The translations under genes were made by a program, and so were the position numbers. From positions 95,559 to 159,558 of the forward strand of contig JAMSKV010000010.1 in NCBI GenBank assembly GCA_024515975.1: a DNA stretch of 64,000 nt. The letters run 5' to 3'. The DNA is from Endosaccharibacter trunci (GTDB lineage: Bacteria > Pseudomonadota > Alphaproteobacteria > Acetobacterales > Acetobacteraceae). The first letter of the stretch is position 1. Each line of letters opens with the position of its first letter. Below the pieces are notes generated by a model, which worked only from the letters and a program-made list of their open reading frames with translations, had not been told where the DNA came from and made no database searches. This document shows positions 29,303 to 40,000 of this stretch, piece by piece.

Positions 29303-29787
29303 TATTCCTCCATTCCGAGCCGCCGGTGCCAATCGGCGATCGACTCTTCCGGATACTCCTCGAACCGCTTGTCGTTCTCCCCGATCTGCGGTTCGACCCA
29401 GTCCGGCGCGTATCGCAGCATCAGGTGCGTATGTTCCGGTGGAACCGGCAGGGGCGTGTCGATCGCGGATGCGAACGGATGCACCAGGTCGGGCCAGCGC
29501 TCGTCATAGAGCCAGAGACCGCTGCCGCAATGGGCGCAGAACATGCGCTGGGCTTCTGAGCGGGTTTCGGTGCCGTCATCGGCGCGCAGGACCGCCTGAT
29601 AGGCGCGGATATGGCGTTTTCCTTCCACCTCGAGCGATTCGTAATCGCCGCTCAGATTGATCGCGTAGCCGCCACCGCCGTTGGTCTTGCGGCAGATCGA
29701 GCAGTAGCAGCGCTGGTAGGGCACCGGGTTCCGGCTTTCGAGCGAGAAGCGGACGGTGCGGCAATGGCAGGAGCCTTCCAGACGCAT
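29302..29787 (-). CDS. GFA family protein (glutathione-dependent formaldehyde-activating fold)
   Basis: A 161-residue protein with the zinc-binding cysteines of the GFA/CENP-V fold: CHC in [18 protein letters not shown] in [13 protein letters not shown], and [12 protein letters not shown]. The family is named for glutathione:formaldehyde spontaneous adduct formation in Gfa, but most members have no proven substrate. The ATG at 29787 (MRLEGSCHC) is chosen because the family begins here; the frame extends 21 codons further without similarity. It is convergent with lpd. Confidence 0.9.
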   Translation of the reverse strand: MRLEGSCHCRTVRFSLESRNPVPYQRCYCSICRKTNGGGGYAINLSGDYESLEVEGKRHIRAYQAVLRADDGTETRSEAQRMFCAHCGSGLWLYDERWPDLVHPFASAIDTPLPVPPEHTHLMLRYAPDWVEPQIGENDKRFEEYPEESIADWHRRLGMEE

Positions 29788-29870
29788 GGGATGCCCTCTT
29801 TCTCCGGGGGTTCGAAGAAGATAGGCACGATAGAGCGTTCTGGTTTCCAACCGGTTACCAGCGGGCGGCT

Positions 29871-30839
29871 ATGCCCGGAAAGGTTTGGGCGATGTTGGCA
29901 TTGACCATGGGCGATCCGGCGGGGATCGGGCCGGAGATCGCGCAGGGCGCGTGGCGGGCGCTGCGGGGCGAATTGCCGTTCGTGCTGATCGGCGCGGAAT
30001 CGATGGGGCGTCCGGTTGACAGCGTGGCGGAGGCGGCTTCGATATTCGCCGAGGCGCTGCCGGTTCTGCCGGTGGCGCTGCCGGTAGCACCGGCGCCGGG
30101 ACGTCCGGACCTGCGGAATGCGCCGGCGGTGATCGAGAGCATCGCGCGTGCGGTGGAGCTGTTCCGGGACGGCGATGTGGGCGGGGTGGTGACCAACCCG
30201 ATCGCCAAATCGGTGCTGAAGCAGGCCGGTTTTCCTCATCCGGGACACACCGAGTTCCTGGCGGCCTTGTATGACGCGCCGGGCCGCGAGGTGATGATGC
30301 TGGCCGGCCCGAGCCTGCGCGTGGTGCCGGTGACGATCCACCTGTCGCTCCGGGAGGCGATCGACCGTTTATCGACGGAAGAGATCGTGCGTGTGGCGCG
30401 GACCACCGACCGGGCGCTGCGGCGGGATTTCGCGATCCCCGCACCGCGCCTGGCGATCGCCGGGCTCAATCCGCATGCGGGCGAGGACGGCTATATGGGC
30501 ATGGAAGAGATCGTGCTGATCCGGCCGGCAATCGCGCAGCTTCGCGCAGAGGGGATCGATGCCAGCGATCCGCTGCCGCCCGACACCATGTTCACCGAGG
30601 CGGCCCGGGCGCGCTACGACGCGGCGATCTGCATGTATCACGATCAGGCGCTGATCCCGCTGAAGACCATCGACATGGCGAACGGGGTGAACGTCACGCT
30701 GGGGCTGCCGCTGGTGCGCACCTCGCCGGATCACGGCACCGCATTCGACATCGCCGGGCGCGGTCTTGCCGACCCATCCAGTCTGGTGGCCGCGCTGAGG
30801 ATGGCCGACCGGATCGCCCGCAACAGGAGCATCGCATGA
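29871..30839 (+). CDS. pdxA: 4-hydroxythreonine-4-phosphate dehydrogenase PdxA
   Basis: A 322-residue NAD-dependent dehydrogenase of pyridoxal phosphate synthesis (DXP-dependent route). [12 protein letters not shown] at the N-terminus, [54 protein letters not shown] and [14 protein letters not shown] contain the metal-binding histidines and substrate contacts. The stop overlaps pdxJ by four bases (ATGA), so the two enzymes acting in sequence are translationally coupled. Confidence 0.97.
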   Translation: MPGKVWAMLALTMGDPAGIGPEIAQGAWRALRGELPFVLIGAESMGRPVDSVAEAASIFAEALPVLPVALPVAPAPGRPDLRNAPAVIESIARAVELFRDGDVGGVVTNPIAKSVLKQAGFPHPGHTEFLAALYDAPGREVMMLAGPSLRVVPVTIHLSLREAIDRLSTEEIVRVARTTDRALRRDFAIPAPRLAIAGLNPHAGEDGYMGMEEIVLIRPAIAQLRAEGIDASDPLPPDTMFTEAARARYDAAICMYHDQALIPLKTIDMANGVNVTLGLPLVRTSPDHGTAFDIAGRGLADPSSLVAALRMADRIARNRSIA

Positions 30840-31549
30840 GCCAGGCGCGTCTCGGCGTGAACATCGACCATGTCGCCACGGTGCGGAACGCCCGCGGCGG
30901 CCTGCATCCGGACCCGCTGGCGGCGGCGCTGGCGGCGATCCGCGCCGGTGCGGACGGCATCACCCTGCATCTGCGCGAGGACCGGCGGCATATTCGCGAC
31001 GCCGATGTGGCGGCGATCCGCCAGGGCATCGCCGCGCCGGTGAATCTGGAAATGGCGTCCACCGACGAGATGGTGCGGATCGCGTTGCTGCACCGCCCGC
31101 ACGCCGCCTGCATCGTGCCGGAGCGTCGCGAGGAGGTGACGACCGAGGGCGGGCTGGATGCGGCCGGCCAGGTGGAGACGCTGGGGCCGCGTGTGGCGGC
31201 GCTGCGCGAGGCGGGCATCCGCGTGTCCTTGTTCATCGACCCGGAGCCGCGACAGATCGAGACGGCGGCGAGGCTGGGCGCTCCTGTGGTCGAGCTGCAT
31301 ACCGGCGCCTACGCGGAAGGGCGCCAGGGGGAGCTGGAGCGTCTGCAGGCGGGGGCGTCGCTGGCGGCGTCGCTGGGGCTCGAGGTGCATGCCGGACATG
31401 GGCTGACCTACGAGAACGTGTCCGCCGTGGCGGCCATCCCGGCGGTGGCGGAGCTCAATATCGGCCACTACCTGATCGGACAGGCGATTCTGGATGGATT
31501 GCCTGCCGCGGTCGCGCGGATGAAGGCGTTGATCCGGGCTGCACGGTGA
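30836..31549 (+). CDS. pdxJ: pyridoxine 5'-phosphate synthase PdxJ
   Basis: A 237-residue TIM-barrel enzyme that condenses the PdxA product with deoxyxylulose 5-phosphate to pyridoxine phosphate. [17 protein letters not shown] at the N-terminus, [53 protein letters not shown] and [10 protein letters not shown] are all family signatures. Length is standard. Confidence 0.98.
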   Translation: MSQARLGVNIDHVATVRNARGGLHPDPLAAALAAIRAGADGITLHLREDRRHIRDADVAAIRQGIAAPVNLEMASTDEMVRIALLHRPHAACIVPERREEVTTEGGLDAAGQVETLGPRVAALREAGIRVSLFIDPEPRQIETAARLGAPVVELHTGAYAEGRQGELERLQAGASLAASLGLEVHAGHGLTYENVSAVAAIPAVAELNIGHYLIGQAILDGLPAAVARMKALIRAAR

Positions 31550-31556
31550 AGGCGGG

Positions 31557-32546
31557 ATGAGAACGATGGACTACACCAATCTGGGGCGCACGGGATTGAC
31601 GGTCTCGCGCCTGTGCCTGGGCTGCATGACCTATGGCGAGCCGAAACGCGGCAACCATGAATGGACGCTGGACGAGGAGGCGAGCCGGCCCTTCATCCGT
31701 GAGGCGATCGAGGCGGGGATCAATTTCCTCGACACCGCCAACGTTTATTCGCTGGGGTCGAGCGAGGAGATCGTGGGCCGGGCGCTGCGTGATTTCGCGC
31801 GTCGCGACGAGATCGTGCTGGCGACCAAGGTGCATGGCGAGATGCGTCCGGGACCGAATGGCCGTGGCCTGTCGCGCAAGGCGATCCTGGCCGAGATCGA
31901 CAACAGCCTGCGCCGGCTGGGCACGGATTACGTGGATCTCTACCAGATCCATCGCTTCGATCCGCACACGCCGATCGAGGAGACGCTGGAGGCGCTGCAC
32001 GACGTGGTGAAGGCCGGGAAGGCCCGCTACATCGGCGCTTCGTCGATGTTCGCGTGGCAATTCTGCAAGGCGCTGATGGTGGCCGAGCGGCATGGCTGGA
32101 CGCGTTTCGTGTCCATGCAGAACCATCTCAACCTGCTGTATCGCGAGGAAGAGCGCGAGATGCTGGGCCTGTGCCGGGAAGAGGGGATCGGCGTGATCCC
32201 ATGGAGCCCGCTGGCGCGTGGCCGCCTGGCGCGTGCGCGCGGCGAGGGCGGCACGGCGCGCGCCGAAACGGATGCGTTCTCGCGCAAGCTGTACGAGGCG
32301 ACCAACGACGCCGACGACCGGGTGATCGACGCGGTCGGCGCGGTGGCGGAAGAGCTGGGCGCGACCCGCGCCGCCGTGTCGCTGGCCTGGCTGCTGGCCA
32401 AGCCGGGCGTGACGGCGCCGATCATCGGCGCCTCCAAGCCGCATCATCTCAAGGATGCGCTGGCGGCGCTGAGCCTGCAGCTTTCGGCAGAGCAGGTGGA
32501 ACGGCTGGAGCGGAACTACGTGCCGCATGCGGTCGCAGGGTTCTGA
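31557..32546 (+). CDS. aldo/keto reductase
   Basis: A 329-residue NADPH-dependent oxidoreductase of the YajO/Tas-like aldo/keto reductase group. The catalytic tetrad can be read: D59, Y64 (in FLDTANVYSLGSSEE), K91 (in LATKVHG) and H132 (in LYQIHRFDP). The C-terminal GASKPHHLKDAL is the cofactor phosphate-binding segment. The substrate is not predictable. The ATG at 31557 lies 7 bases after pdxJ, so it is likely co-transcribed with pdxAJ, though no role in vitamin B6 synthesis is implied. Confidence 0.92.
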   Translation: MRTMDYTNLGRTGLTVSRLCLGCMTYGEPKRGNHEWTLDEEASRPFIREAIEAGINFLDTANVYSLGSSEEIVGRALRDFARRDEIVLATKVHGEMRPGPNGRGLSRKAILAEIDNSLRRLGTDYVDLYQIHRFDPHTPIEETLEALHDVVKAGKARYIGASSMFAWQFCKALMVAERHGWTRFVSMQNHLNLLYREEEREMLGLCREEGIGVIPWSPLARGRLARARGEGGTARAETDAFSRKLYEATNDADDRVIDAVGAVAEELGATRAAVSLAWLLAKPGVTAPIIGASKPHHLKDALAALSLQLSAEQVERLERNYVPHAVAGF

Positions 32547-32649
32547 CCGTTCTAACAGGCTTTTGAAGCGGCCATTTGAACGAGGAATGGTATCCGGCCG
32601 CTCTCCGGGTGTAGCGTCTCTCTAAGGGGAAGCGACAAGCGGCCGGATA

Positions 32650-34488
32650 ATGAGAATAATCGTCCATTCCGCCGTTGCCGACCGGACCATCAAGGGTTCG
32701 CTCGGCACGGAAGACTACAGCTACTATTTCGTTCGGTTGTTCTTTGCCGAAGCGTTGCGCCGCTTCGCCGACGTGGTGGAGGTGTCCGACCCCGCCACGG
32801 AGGTCGATCCGGTGTTCGCCGAGTCGGAGGCCGAAGGCGAGCCGTGCCTGTTCCTGTCCTTCGCGCCGCCGCAGAAGACGGTGCTGGGGTTGCGCTGCCC
32901 GGTGGTGCCGGTGTTCGCCTGGGAATTCAGCACCATTCCCAACGAGGTCTGGGGTGAGGACATCCGCAATGATTGGCGTGCCGTGTTCGCCGTCAGTGCG
33001 GGCGCGATTGCCCTGTCCTCCTACACGGCCGACATTGTTCGGAAGGCGATGGGGCAGGCCTATCCGATCGCCGCGATCCCGGCGCCCGTGTTCGAGCGCT
33101 TCCGCCAGGAGGGCGGTCGTGCCGTCGCCGAAACCATCACGCTGCGCATCGCCGGAACGGTTCTCGACACCGATCGCGTGGCGGCATTTCGTTCGGCCCC
33201 AGTCTGGCCCTGCGAGTCCCCGGTGCCGTTGCTGACGCCGGGGCCGTTGCCGGCCCTGATCCTGCCGGCCGATTCTGCGCCGGCTCAGCCGGAGCCGCCA
33301 CTCGTTGGCGCGTTGGAGTCCGTCGCCGATCCGGTTCCCGGACCCCAGCCGGATCGGGAGCCGGAACCGGCCACGATGCCGGCCGAGCCAGAGCTTGTGC
33401 TGGTGCCGATGCCGGTGGCGGTTGGGCCGGACAGGATCGGCTGGCGACGCCGGGCGCAGATCACCAAGCATTTCGGGCTGGAATGGTACAGGCTCGCGGT
33501 TCGCGATCTGCTGCCGCGTCCGTTGCGATCCGTGAACGCGATCGCCGGACGGACCATGTATCGCACCTATCGTCTGCTGCGGCCCCGCCATGCGCCGCCA
33601 GTCCTGGGCGGAGAAGGGGGGCTGGGCCTGTTGAGCGCCGCGCCGTCGCCGGACGAGAGCCTGATGTTGCCGAGGCCCGAAGCGGATGTGCCCGCCGATG
33701 GGGAGAACCGTCTCCTCCTGCCGGACGGTAAACCGGAGGGGAGCGGTGTGGCGGCTGTCGATGACGGGATCGCCGTCCGTCCGAAGCCGGCGCCGTCCGA
33801 GCCGCTTCCGCCCGTGGCCCGGGTGACGCTGGACGGAGTGGTGTTCACGACCATGTTCTCGCCCCGCGACGGGCGCAAGAACTGGAACGACATCGTCACC
33901 GCCTTCTGCTGGGCGTTCCGCGACACGCCGGGTGTCACCCTGGCGATCAAGATCGTCGCCTCCGACTATGAGTACGAGGCCGGTCTGCGTCAGTTGCTGA
34001 GCGAGTTGGCGCCGTTGCGCTGCCGGGTCGTGGTGCTGCACGGCTTCCTGGAAACCGAGGATTACCGGGCACTGATCGGCGCGACGACGTTCTACGCCAA
34101 CGCCTCGCATTGCGAGGGGCTGTGCCTGCCGGTGCTGGAGTTCATGAGTGCAGGCGTGCCGGCGATCGCGCCGGACCATACCGCGTTCGAGGACTACGTC
34201 ACGCCGGACAATGCCTTCGTCATCCCTTCGGGCATCGAGAACACGGTATGGCCGGGCGACGGGCGGGACCTGTTCCGCACCACCCGATACCGGATCGACT
34301 GGCACGCGCTGATGTTGTCCTTCCGCGAGGCCTATCGCGTCGCGCGGGAAGAGCCGGAGCGCTACGCCGCGATGTCGGCGAATGCGCGTGACACCATGAA
34401 GGGGTTCTGCGCCATGGACCGCGTCGAGCCCGCGCTGCGCGGTTTTCTCGAGGCCCGGGTCGCAGCCGAGCTGGAGCGTGCCGCATGA
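32650..34488 (+). CDS. GT4-type glycosyltransferase with long Pro-rich insertion
   Basis: A 612-residue protein, first gene of a plus-strand glycan operon. The N-terminal half (CPVVPVFAWEFSTIPNEVWG) and the C-terminal half (FTTMFSPRDGRKNWNDIVTAF, then SHCEGLCLPVLEFMSAGVPAIAP near residues 484-505) match a GT-B fold transferase; the EGLCLPVLE segment is the donor-binding region. Compared with the next gene, about 170 extra residues rich in Pro, Ala and Glu are inserted around residues 180-395, including an island reading AQITKHFGLEWYRLAVRDLL. No signal peptide, so it acts at the cytoplasmic side. Donor and acceptor are unknown. Its stop overlaps the next start (ATGA). Confidence 0.87.
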   Translation: MRIIVHSAVADRTIKGSLGTEDYSYYFVRLFFAEALRRFADVVEVSDPATEVDPVFAESEAEGEPCLFLSFAPPQKTVLGLRCPVVPVFAWEFSTIPNEVWGEDIRNDWRAVFAVSAGAIALSSYTADIVRKAMGQAYPIAAIPAPVFERFRQEGGRAVAETITLRIAGTVLDTDRVAAFRSAPVWPCESPVPLLTPGPLPALILPADSAPAQPEPPLVGALESVADPVPGPQPDREPEPATMPAEPELVLVPMPVAVGPDRIGWRRRAQITKHFGLEWYRLAVRDLLPRPLRSVNAIAGRTMYRTYRLLRPRHAPPVLGGEGGLGLLSAAPSPDESLMLPRPEADVPADGENRLLLPDGKPEGSGVAAVDDGIAVRPKPAPSEPLPPVARVTLDGVVFTTMFSPRDGRKNWNDIVTAFCWAFRDTPGVTLAIKIVASDYEYEAGLRQLLSELAPLRCRVVVLHGFLETEDYRALIGATTFYANASHCEGLCLPVLEFMSAGVPAIAPDHTAFEDYVTPDNAFVIPSGIENTVWPGDGRDLFRTTRYRIDWHALMLSFREAYRVAREEPERYAAMSANARDTMKGFCAMDRVEPALRGFLEARVAAELERAA

Positions 34489-35813
34489 TCATCCTGATTC
34501 ATTCGGAGACCGACGCGAGCACCCTGGTCGGCAATCTCGGGCGCGCGGAATATTCGTACTATTTCGTACGCCGTGCCTTTCACCCGGTGCTGGAGCGGCT
34601 CGGCATCGTGGTGCCGGTGCACGATCCGGCCCGCGACGTGCGGGCGATCGCCGCCAATGCCGAGCAGCATGGCGAGAGCTGCGTGTTCGTGTCTTTCGCG
34701 GCCCCGCACAATACGCCTCTCGGGCTGCCTTGCCCGACAATTCCCGTGTTCGCCTGGGAGTTCGACACGCTGCCCAACGAGGTGTGGGACGACGATCCGC
34801 GCAACGATTGGCGGTTCGTGCTGGGCCGGACCGGGCAGGCCGTCACCCATTCCGGTTTCGCGGTGTCCGCCACCAGGTCCGCGATGGGACCCACGTATCC
34901 GGTCGAAAGCATTCCGGCACCCGTGTGGGACAGCCATGCCGCTTTGTATCGCGCGCAGAAGGACGGGCCGATCCTGCCGCGCGGCGTGAGTTTCGGCGTG
35001 ACCGGGCGCGTGATCGACACGCGCACCGTCGATCTGTCGCTCTATAATTCGCCGACGCGGCGGGCCTATGGTTTCGCGCCGCTTCCGGAGCACCCCGCGA
35101 GCGGCACCAGCCTGCTGCGGCTCGACGGTGTGACGTTCTGCACGGTCTTCAACCCGAATGACGGCCGCAAGAACTGGCTCGACATGATCGGGGCCTTCAT
35201 CTGGGCCTTGCGCGACCAGGCGGACGCGACCCTGGTGCTGAAGCTGACGCATCGGGAGCCGGACAAGGCGATCAGTGCCATTCTCGAGACGCTGTGCAAG
35301 CTGACGCCGTTCCTGTGCCGCGTGGTGCTGATCGACGGGTATCTGTCCGACGAGGATTATCGCCGGCTGATCGAGGCGACCACCTTCACGGTGAATACGT
35401 CGCATGGCGAGGGCCAGTGCCTGCCGCTGATGGAGTTCATGAGCGCCGGCAAGCCGGCGGTGACGCCGGACCACACGGCGATGGCCGACTACATCACCGA
35501 GCGCAACGCCTTCATCGTGTCGTCGGCGCCGGAGCCGACGGCCTGGCCGCACGATCCGCGCAACGCGTATCGGACGCTGCGGCAGCGTCTGCGGTTCGAA
35601 TCTCTGGTCTCGGCCTACGCCGAGGCGTTCCGCGTCGCCAGGCGCGATCCGCACCGCTATGCCGAGATGTCGGCGGCGGCGCATCAGGATATGCGCGCGC
35701 ATTGTTCCGAGGCGGAGGCGCTGCGCAAGTTGCGTCCGATCCTGTCCGTGCCGCCGGTGCGCGACCTGTCGCCGCGCGAGCGGCAAGCCGTGAATGGCGT
35801 GGTCGGATTGTGA
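34485..35813 (+). CDS. GT4-type glycosyltransferase (paralogue of preceding gene)
   Basis: A 442-residue transferase sharing the architecture and many motifs of the preceding protein: GRAEYSYYFVRRAFHPVLERLG, VPVFAWEFDTLPNEVW, FCTVFNPNDGRKNWLDMIGAF and SHGEGQCLPLMEFMSAGKPAVTPDHTAMADYI. It lacks the long proline-rich insertion. The pair is best explained by a tandem duplication followed by divergence. Overlaps of four bases on the left (ATGA) and right (GTGA) show tight translational coupling. Confidence 0.9.
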   Translation: MIILIHSETDASTLVGNLGRAEYSYYFVRRAFHPVLERLGIVVPVHDPARDVRAIAANAEQHGESCVFVSFAAPHNTPLGLPCPTIPVFAWEFDTLPNEVWDDDPRNDWRFVLGRTGQAVTHSGFAVSATRSAMGPTYPVESIPAPVWDSHAALYRAQKDGPILPRGVSFGVTGRVIDTRTVDLSLYNSPTRRAYGFAPLPEHPASGTSLLRLDGVTFCTVFNPNDGRKNWLDMIGAFIWALRDQADATLVLKLTHREPDKAISAILETLCKLTPFLCRVVLIDGYLSDEDYRRLIEATTFTVNTSHGEGQCLPLMEFMSAGKPAVTPDHTAMADYITERNAFIVSSAPEPTAWPHDPRNAYRTLRQRLRFESLVSAYAEAFRVARRDPHRYAEMSAAAHQDMRAHCSEAEALRKLRPILSVPPVRDLSPRERQAVNGVVGL

Positions 35814-37006
35814 GCGAACCGGCTGCCGGGCGGGGGCTGCCCCCGGCATTATCGCGTCGTCGCATCGCCGATATCGAGGTTCTGCGCGCGTTCGCGGTGT
35901 CGATGGTGTTGTTCGAGCACCTGCCGCTGAACCTCGTCTTCTGGCACAGCCGGCTCCTGTGGGGGGTGACGACGTTCCTGCGTGGCTGGGTCGGCGTCGA
36001 TCTGTTCTTCGCCATTTCGGGCTTCGTGATCGCACGCGGGCTTCTGCCGGAACTGGTGGGAGAGCGCGACCCAACCGGGTTCGTGCTGCGCACCGTGCGA
36101 TTCTGGGTTCGGCGGGCCTGGCGTCTGCTGCCGACCGCCTGGGTCTGGCTGCTGGTGCCGATGGTGTTGTGCGTGGCGTGGAACCGAAGCGGCGCGCTTT
36201 TTGATGTTCAGGCCAATTTCGGCGCCCTGGTGGCCGCGGTGATGGATGTGGCCAATTTCCGTGTCGGCGCTCTGTTCGGGGTCAAGCCGACCGGGGTGGC
36301 GTTCCCGTATTGGAGCCTGTCTCTCGAGGAGCAGTTCTATCTGCTGCTGCCGGTGGCGATCTTTCTGTTCCGTCGCTGGCTGGCGCTGCCATTACTGGCC
36401 CTGGTGGTGCTGCAATTCTGGGGCGGCGTCACGCCGCTCGGCATGATGGTGCGTCCGGGGGCGATCAGCCTCGGCGTCCTGCTGGCGATGTGGGAGGGGA
36501 GCAAAAGCTGGCATATGCTCGCGCCGGACGTGCTGGGCAGGAGCCGGCTGGCGCGCTGGTCCGTGATCGGCGTTCTGCTGTTCCTGATGATGGCTCTGGG
36601 CAACGATGGGATCTTCATCAGCCGATGCCGGGTGGCGCTGATTGCGATCCTGGGCGTGGCTCTGGTCTGGATCGCGTCCTACGGGCGCGGCTTCGTATGC
36701 CAGGCGGGCTGGGCCCGGCGACCCCTGCTCTGGCTGGCCGCGCGCTCCTACGCGATCTACGTGATCCATATCCCGGTCTATCTGTCGTTGCATGAGGCCT
36801 GGTTTCGCTGGAAGCCGGCGACGGCGCCGCATGGATGGGTGGCGGCGATCTATGTTATGGTCGCCTTCGTAACGATCGGCCTTCTGGCGTGGCTGAACGA
36901 CGCCGTGTTCGCCGACCGGCTGCGACGCCAGGGTGCCGTCGTGGCCGCAGGGCTTGGCACGCGAGGGGGAGCGGGTTGCGTCGCCGCGGGGGGAGGGGCA
37001 ACCTGA
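35810..37006 (+). CDS. acyltransferase 3 family membrane protein (OafA/YrhL-like)
   Basis: A 398-residue integral membrane protein with about ten hydrophobic helices. IEVLRAFAVSMVLFEHLP holds the conserved Arg and His of acyltransferase-3 proteins; GVDLFFAISGFVIARGL and AFPYWSLSLEEQFYLLLP are further hallmarks. Members acetylate or otherwise acylate polysaccharides or lipids on the periplasmic side. The GTG at 35810 overlaps the previous stop; the reading frame is open further upstream but antisense-like in composition. In this operon it probably decorates the glycan made by the neighbouring transferases. Confidence 0.9.
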   Translation: MSEPAAGRGLPPALSRRRIADIEVLRAFAVSMVLFEHLPLNLVFWHSRLLWGVTTFLRGWVGVDLFFAISGFVIARGLLPELVGERDPTGFVLRTVRFWVRRAWRLLPTAWVWLLVPMVLCVAWNRSGALFDVQANFGALVAAVMDVANFRVGALFGVKPTGVAFPYWSLSLEEQFYLLLPVAIFLFRRWLALPLLALVVLQFWGGVTPLGMMVRPGAISLGVLLAMWEGSKSWHMLAPDVLGRSRLARWSVIGVLLFLMMALGNDGIFISRCRVALIAILGVALVWIASYGRGFVCQAGWARRPLLWLAARSYAIYVIHIPVYLSLHEAWFRWKPATAPHGWVAAIYVMVAFVTIGLLAWLNDAVFADRLRRQGAVVAAGLGTRGGAGCVAAGGGAT

Positions 37007-37057
37007 TCTTCGGGGAAACGAACCGGCATTTCCCGAACTTGCCTGCGCAATCTGAGG

Positions 37058-40000
37058 ATGATGGGGACGATGGACGACAGCCGGCAGGGGACCGAAGAGC
37101 AGGCCGGTCGGACCGCGTCGCCTTCTCGCGTTCCGCTCTGGCGTGTTTTCGATCCCGTCTGGTATCTGTCGCGTCATCCTGATGCCGCCGCGCATATGGA
37201 ACGGCTGGGCATGACCGATGTCCAGGCTTACTACCTGCAATATGGCGGCGGCCTTGGGCATTCCCCCAACGTCTTTTTCGACGAGAACTACTATCTCGCG
37301 CTCTATCCGGATGTCGCCGCGCATGTCGCCGCAGGCGGGGCTCCGTCCGGGTTCGCGCATTACATCACGCACGGATACAGGAGCCGGTCGCCGCATTGGC
37401 TGTTCGACGAGGAGCGGTATCGCCGGATTTACCCCGATCTGGGTGACCCCAGCGAGCCGACGCCCGGCTTCGTCAATGGCTATGACCATTTTCTGGCGCA
37501 TGGCGACGAGGAGGGCCGGTCCGCGCATCGGTTTTTCGACAAGGCGCTCTACGACGCCAATGTCGACGAAAGCCCCGAACTGGCGGCGCAGCCGGGAGGA
37601 CCCTTCCGGCATTTCCTGCGCTCCGGCGGTGCGGCCGGCAGCACGGCGCGACTGTCCTGGTATTTCGATCCGGACTGGTATCTGCGCACCTATCCGGAGG
37701 TGGCGGAAGAGGTGCGCAACGGGGTGTGGTCGTCCGCGCTGCACCATTACCTCGTCAACCGTCTTCCCTGGCGCTATTCGCCCAATCCGTGGTTTTCCGA
37801 GGAGTTCTACACGGCGACTTATGCCGATGCGCTGAGGGAGATCCGCGACGGCAGGTTCCGCAACGGCTACGATCATTTCCTGCGCTTCGGGGCTCTGGAA
37901 GGGCGCCGGCCGCATCAGGATGTCGATCTGGCGAGATATCTCGAGGATCCGAAGGTTCGGGCATCACTCAAGGCGGTCGAGTTCCACGACGGGTTCGCGC
38001 ACTGGGTCGCCAACCGCACCCGCAATCCGGCCGTCTCCATGTCGGAGTTCGATGCAGAGCAGCACAACAAGGATGCGTTCTGTCGCATGGCGGAGAAACG
38101 GGTGGCGCAGTTCGCCCGATCGGTCCTTGATTTCACCGTGGAGGGAACGCCAGCGGTCAGTGTGATCATGGTGATTCATGACCGCTTCGCGTTGACCATG
38201 ACCGCGCTCGCGTCGTTGCGCGCCAATTTCCATGGTCCGATCGAACTGATCCTGGTGGATTCAGGATCCACGGATCGCACCAGGCAGCTCGATCGCGTGG
38301 TGATCGGTGCGAAGTGGCTTCGGTTCGAGGAGAATGTCGGATTTCTCCTTGGCTGCAATGCGGCTTTCTCGCATGTGACCGCTCGCGCGGTGCTGTTTCT
38401 GAACAACGACGTGGTTCTCGGCCATGAGGCTGTGGCACGAGCATCTGCGCGCCTGTTCAGCCGGCGCGGCGTGGGAGCCGTGGGCGCGAAAGTGATCCGG
38501 ACCAACGGATTGTTGCAGGAGGCGGGTTGCATCGTCTGGCGCAACGGAGCGACCAGCGGCTTCATGCGAGACGGCGATCCCGACGCGCCCGAGGCCAATA
38601 CCGTCCGCGACGTGGATTTCTGCTCCGGCGCGTTTCTGATGGTGCGGGCTGATTGTCTCTCGCGCCTCGGCGGTTTCGATACGGCATATGCGCCCGCTTA
38701 TTACGAGGAAACCGATCTCTGCGTGCGGCTGCACAAGGCGGGCTATCGCGTGCTGTACGATCCCAATGTGGTGATCGAGCATCTCGAATACGGCACGTCT
38801 GGAGCGCTTCAATCGGAAGAACTGATCGCGCGCAATCACAAGATCTTCGTCGAGAAACACGCCGACTGGCTGGGCAACAAGCTCGATCATTCCGATGCCG
38901 CGGCGTTCTTCGCCAGCCGGCCCGGCGTGTCTTCCGGGCGCATCCTGTTCATCGAGGACCAGGTGCCCTTGAGAACGATCGGCGCGGGCTTCGTTCGCTC
39001 GAACGATCTCGTGCATGGCATGTCGGCTCTCGGCTACGAGGTGACCGTCTTTCCGCTCTTTCCGGCCGATCTGTCCTTGTTCGAGGTCATGCGGGCGTTT
39101 CCGGATAATGTCGAGGTCCTGTTCGACCGTGGCCTGGAGGAGCTGCCACGGTTTCTGCAGCAGCGGGCCGGATTTTACGATCTTGTGTGGGTCGGCCGTA
39201 CGCATAATCTGCATCGGTTGCGTGCCGCGTTCGACGATGCCGGCGCTGCATTCCCGCAACGCGGTCTCATTCTGGATACCGAAGCCGTTGCGGCGCCACG
39301 GACGCTTGAGCAGGCCCGGGTGCTGCGGCAGCCGAGCGCTGAAACCCTTCCCGAACTCCTGCGAAAAGAACTCGAGCCGGCTCGATCGTGCCAGCGTGTC
39401 ATCGCGGTCAACGAGATCGATGCCGAGCTGATTCGACAGACCGGGATCAGCAATGTCGCGACGCTGGGGCATGTGCAGACACCGCGTCCGACCGGCAGAA
39501 GCTGGCGCGAGCGGTCCGGTCTGTTTTTTCTCGGTGCGCTGCATGACGTCGCCACGCCGAACTATGACAGTCTGGTGTGGTTCGTTTCCGAGGTGTTGCC
39601 TCTGCTGCAACCCCAACTGCCTGCGGACGCGCGTGTGACCGTCGCCGGCCACGTGGCTCCCGGTTTGGATCTGTCGCCGCTCCAGCATCCGCTGGTCGAT
39701 CTTGTCGGTCCCATCGACGACTCCATGCCGTTCTATGACCGGCACCGCGTCTTCATCGCGCCGACTCGCTTTGCTGGCGGCATTCCGTTCAAGCTTCATG
39801 AGGCCGCGGCGCGTGGTCTGCCCGTCGTTGCCACCGCGCTCCTGTGCCGACAGGTCGGCTGGGTGGATGGGGAGGAGATCTTGTCGGGGGGCAGCGATGA
39901 TGCCGCGCTTTTCGCGCGTCAAATCCTCGCGCTCCATACGGACGAGACTCTCTGGTACCGGCTTCGCGACGCTGCGCTGAGGCGTATCAGATTGGAGCAC

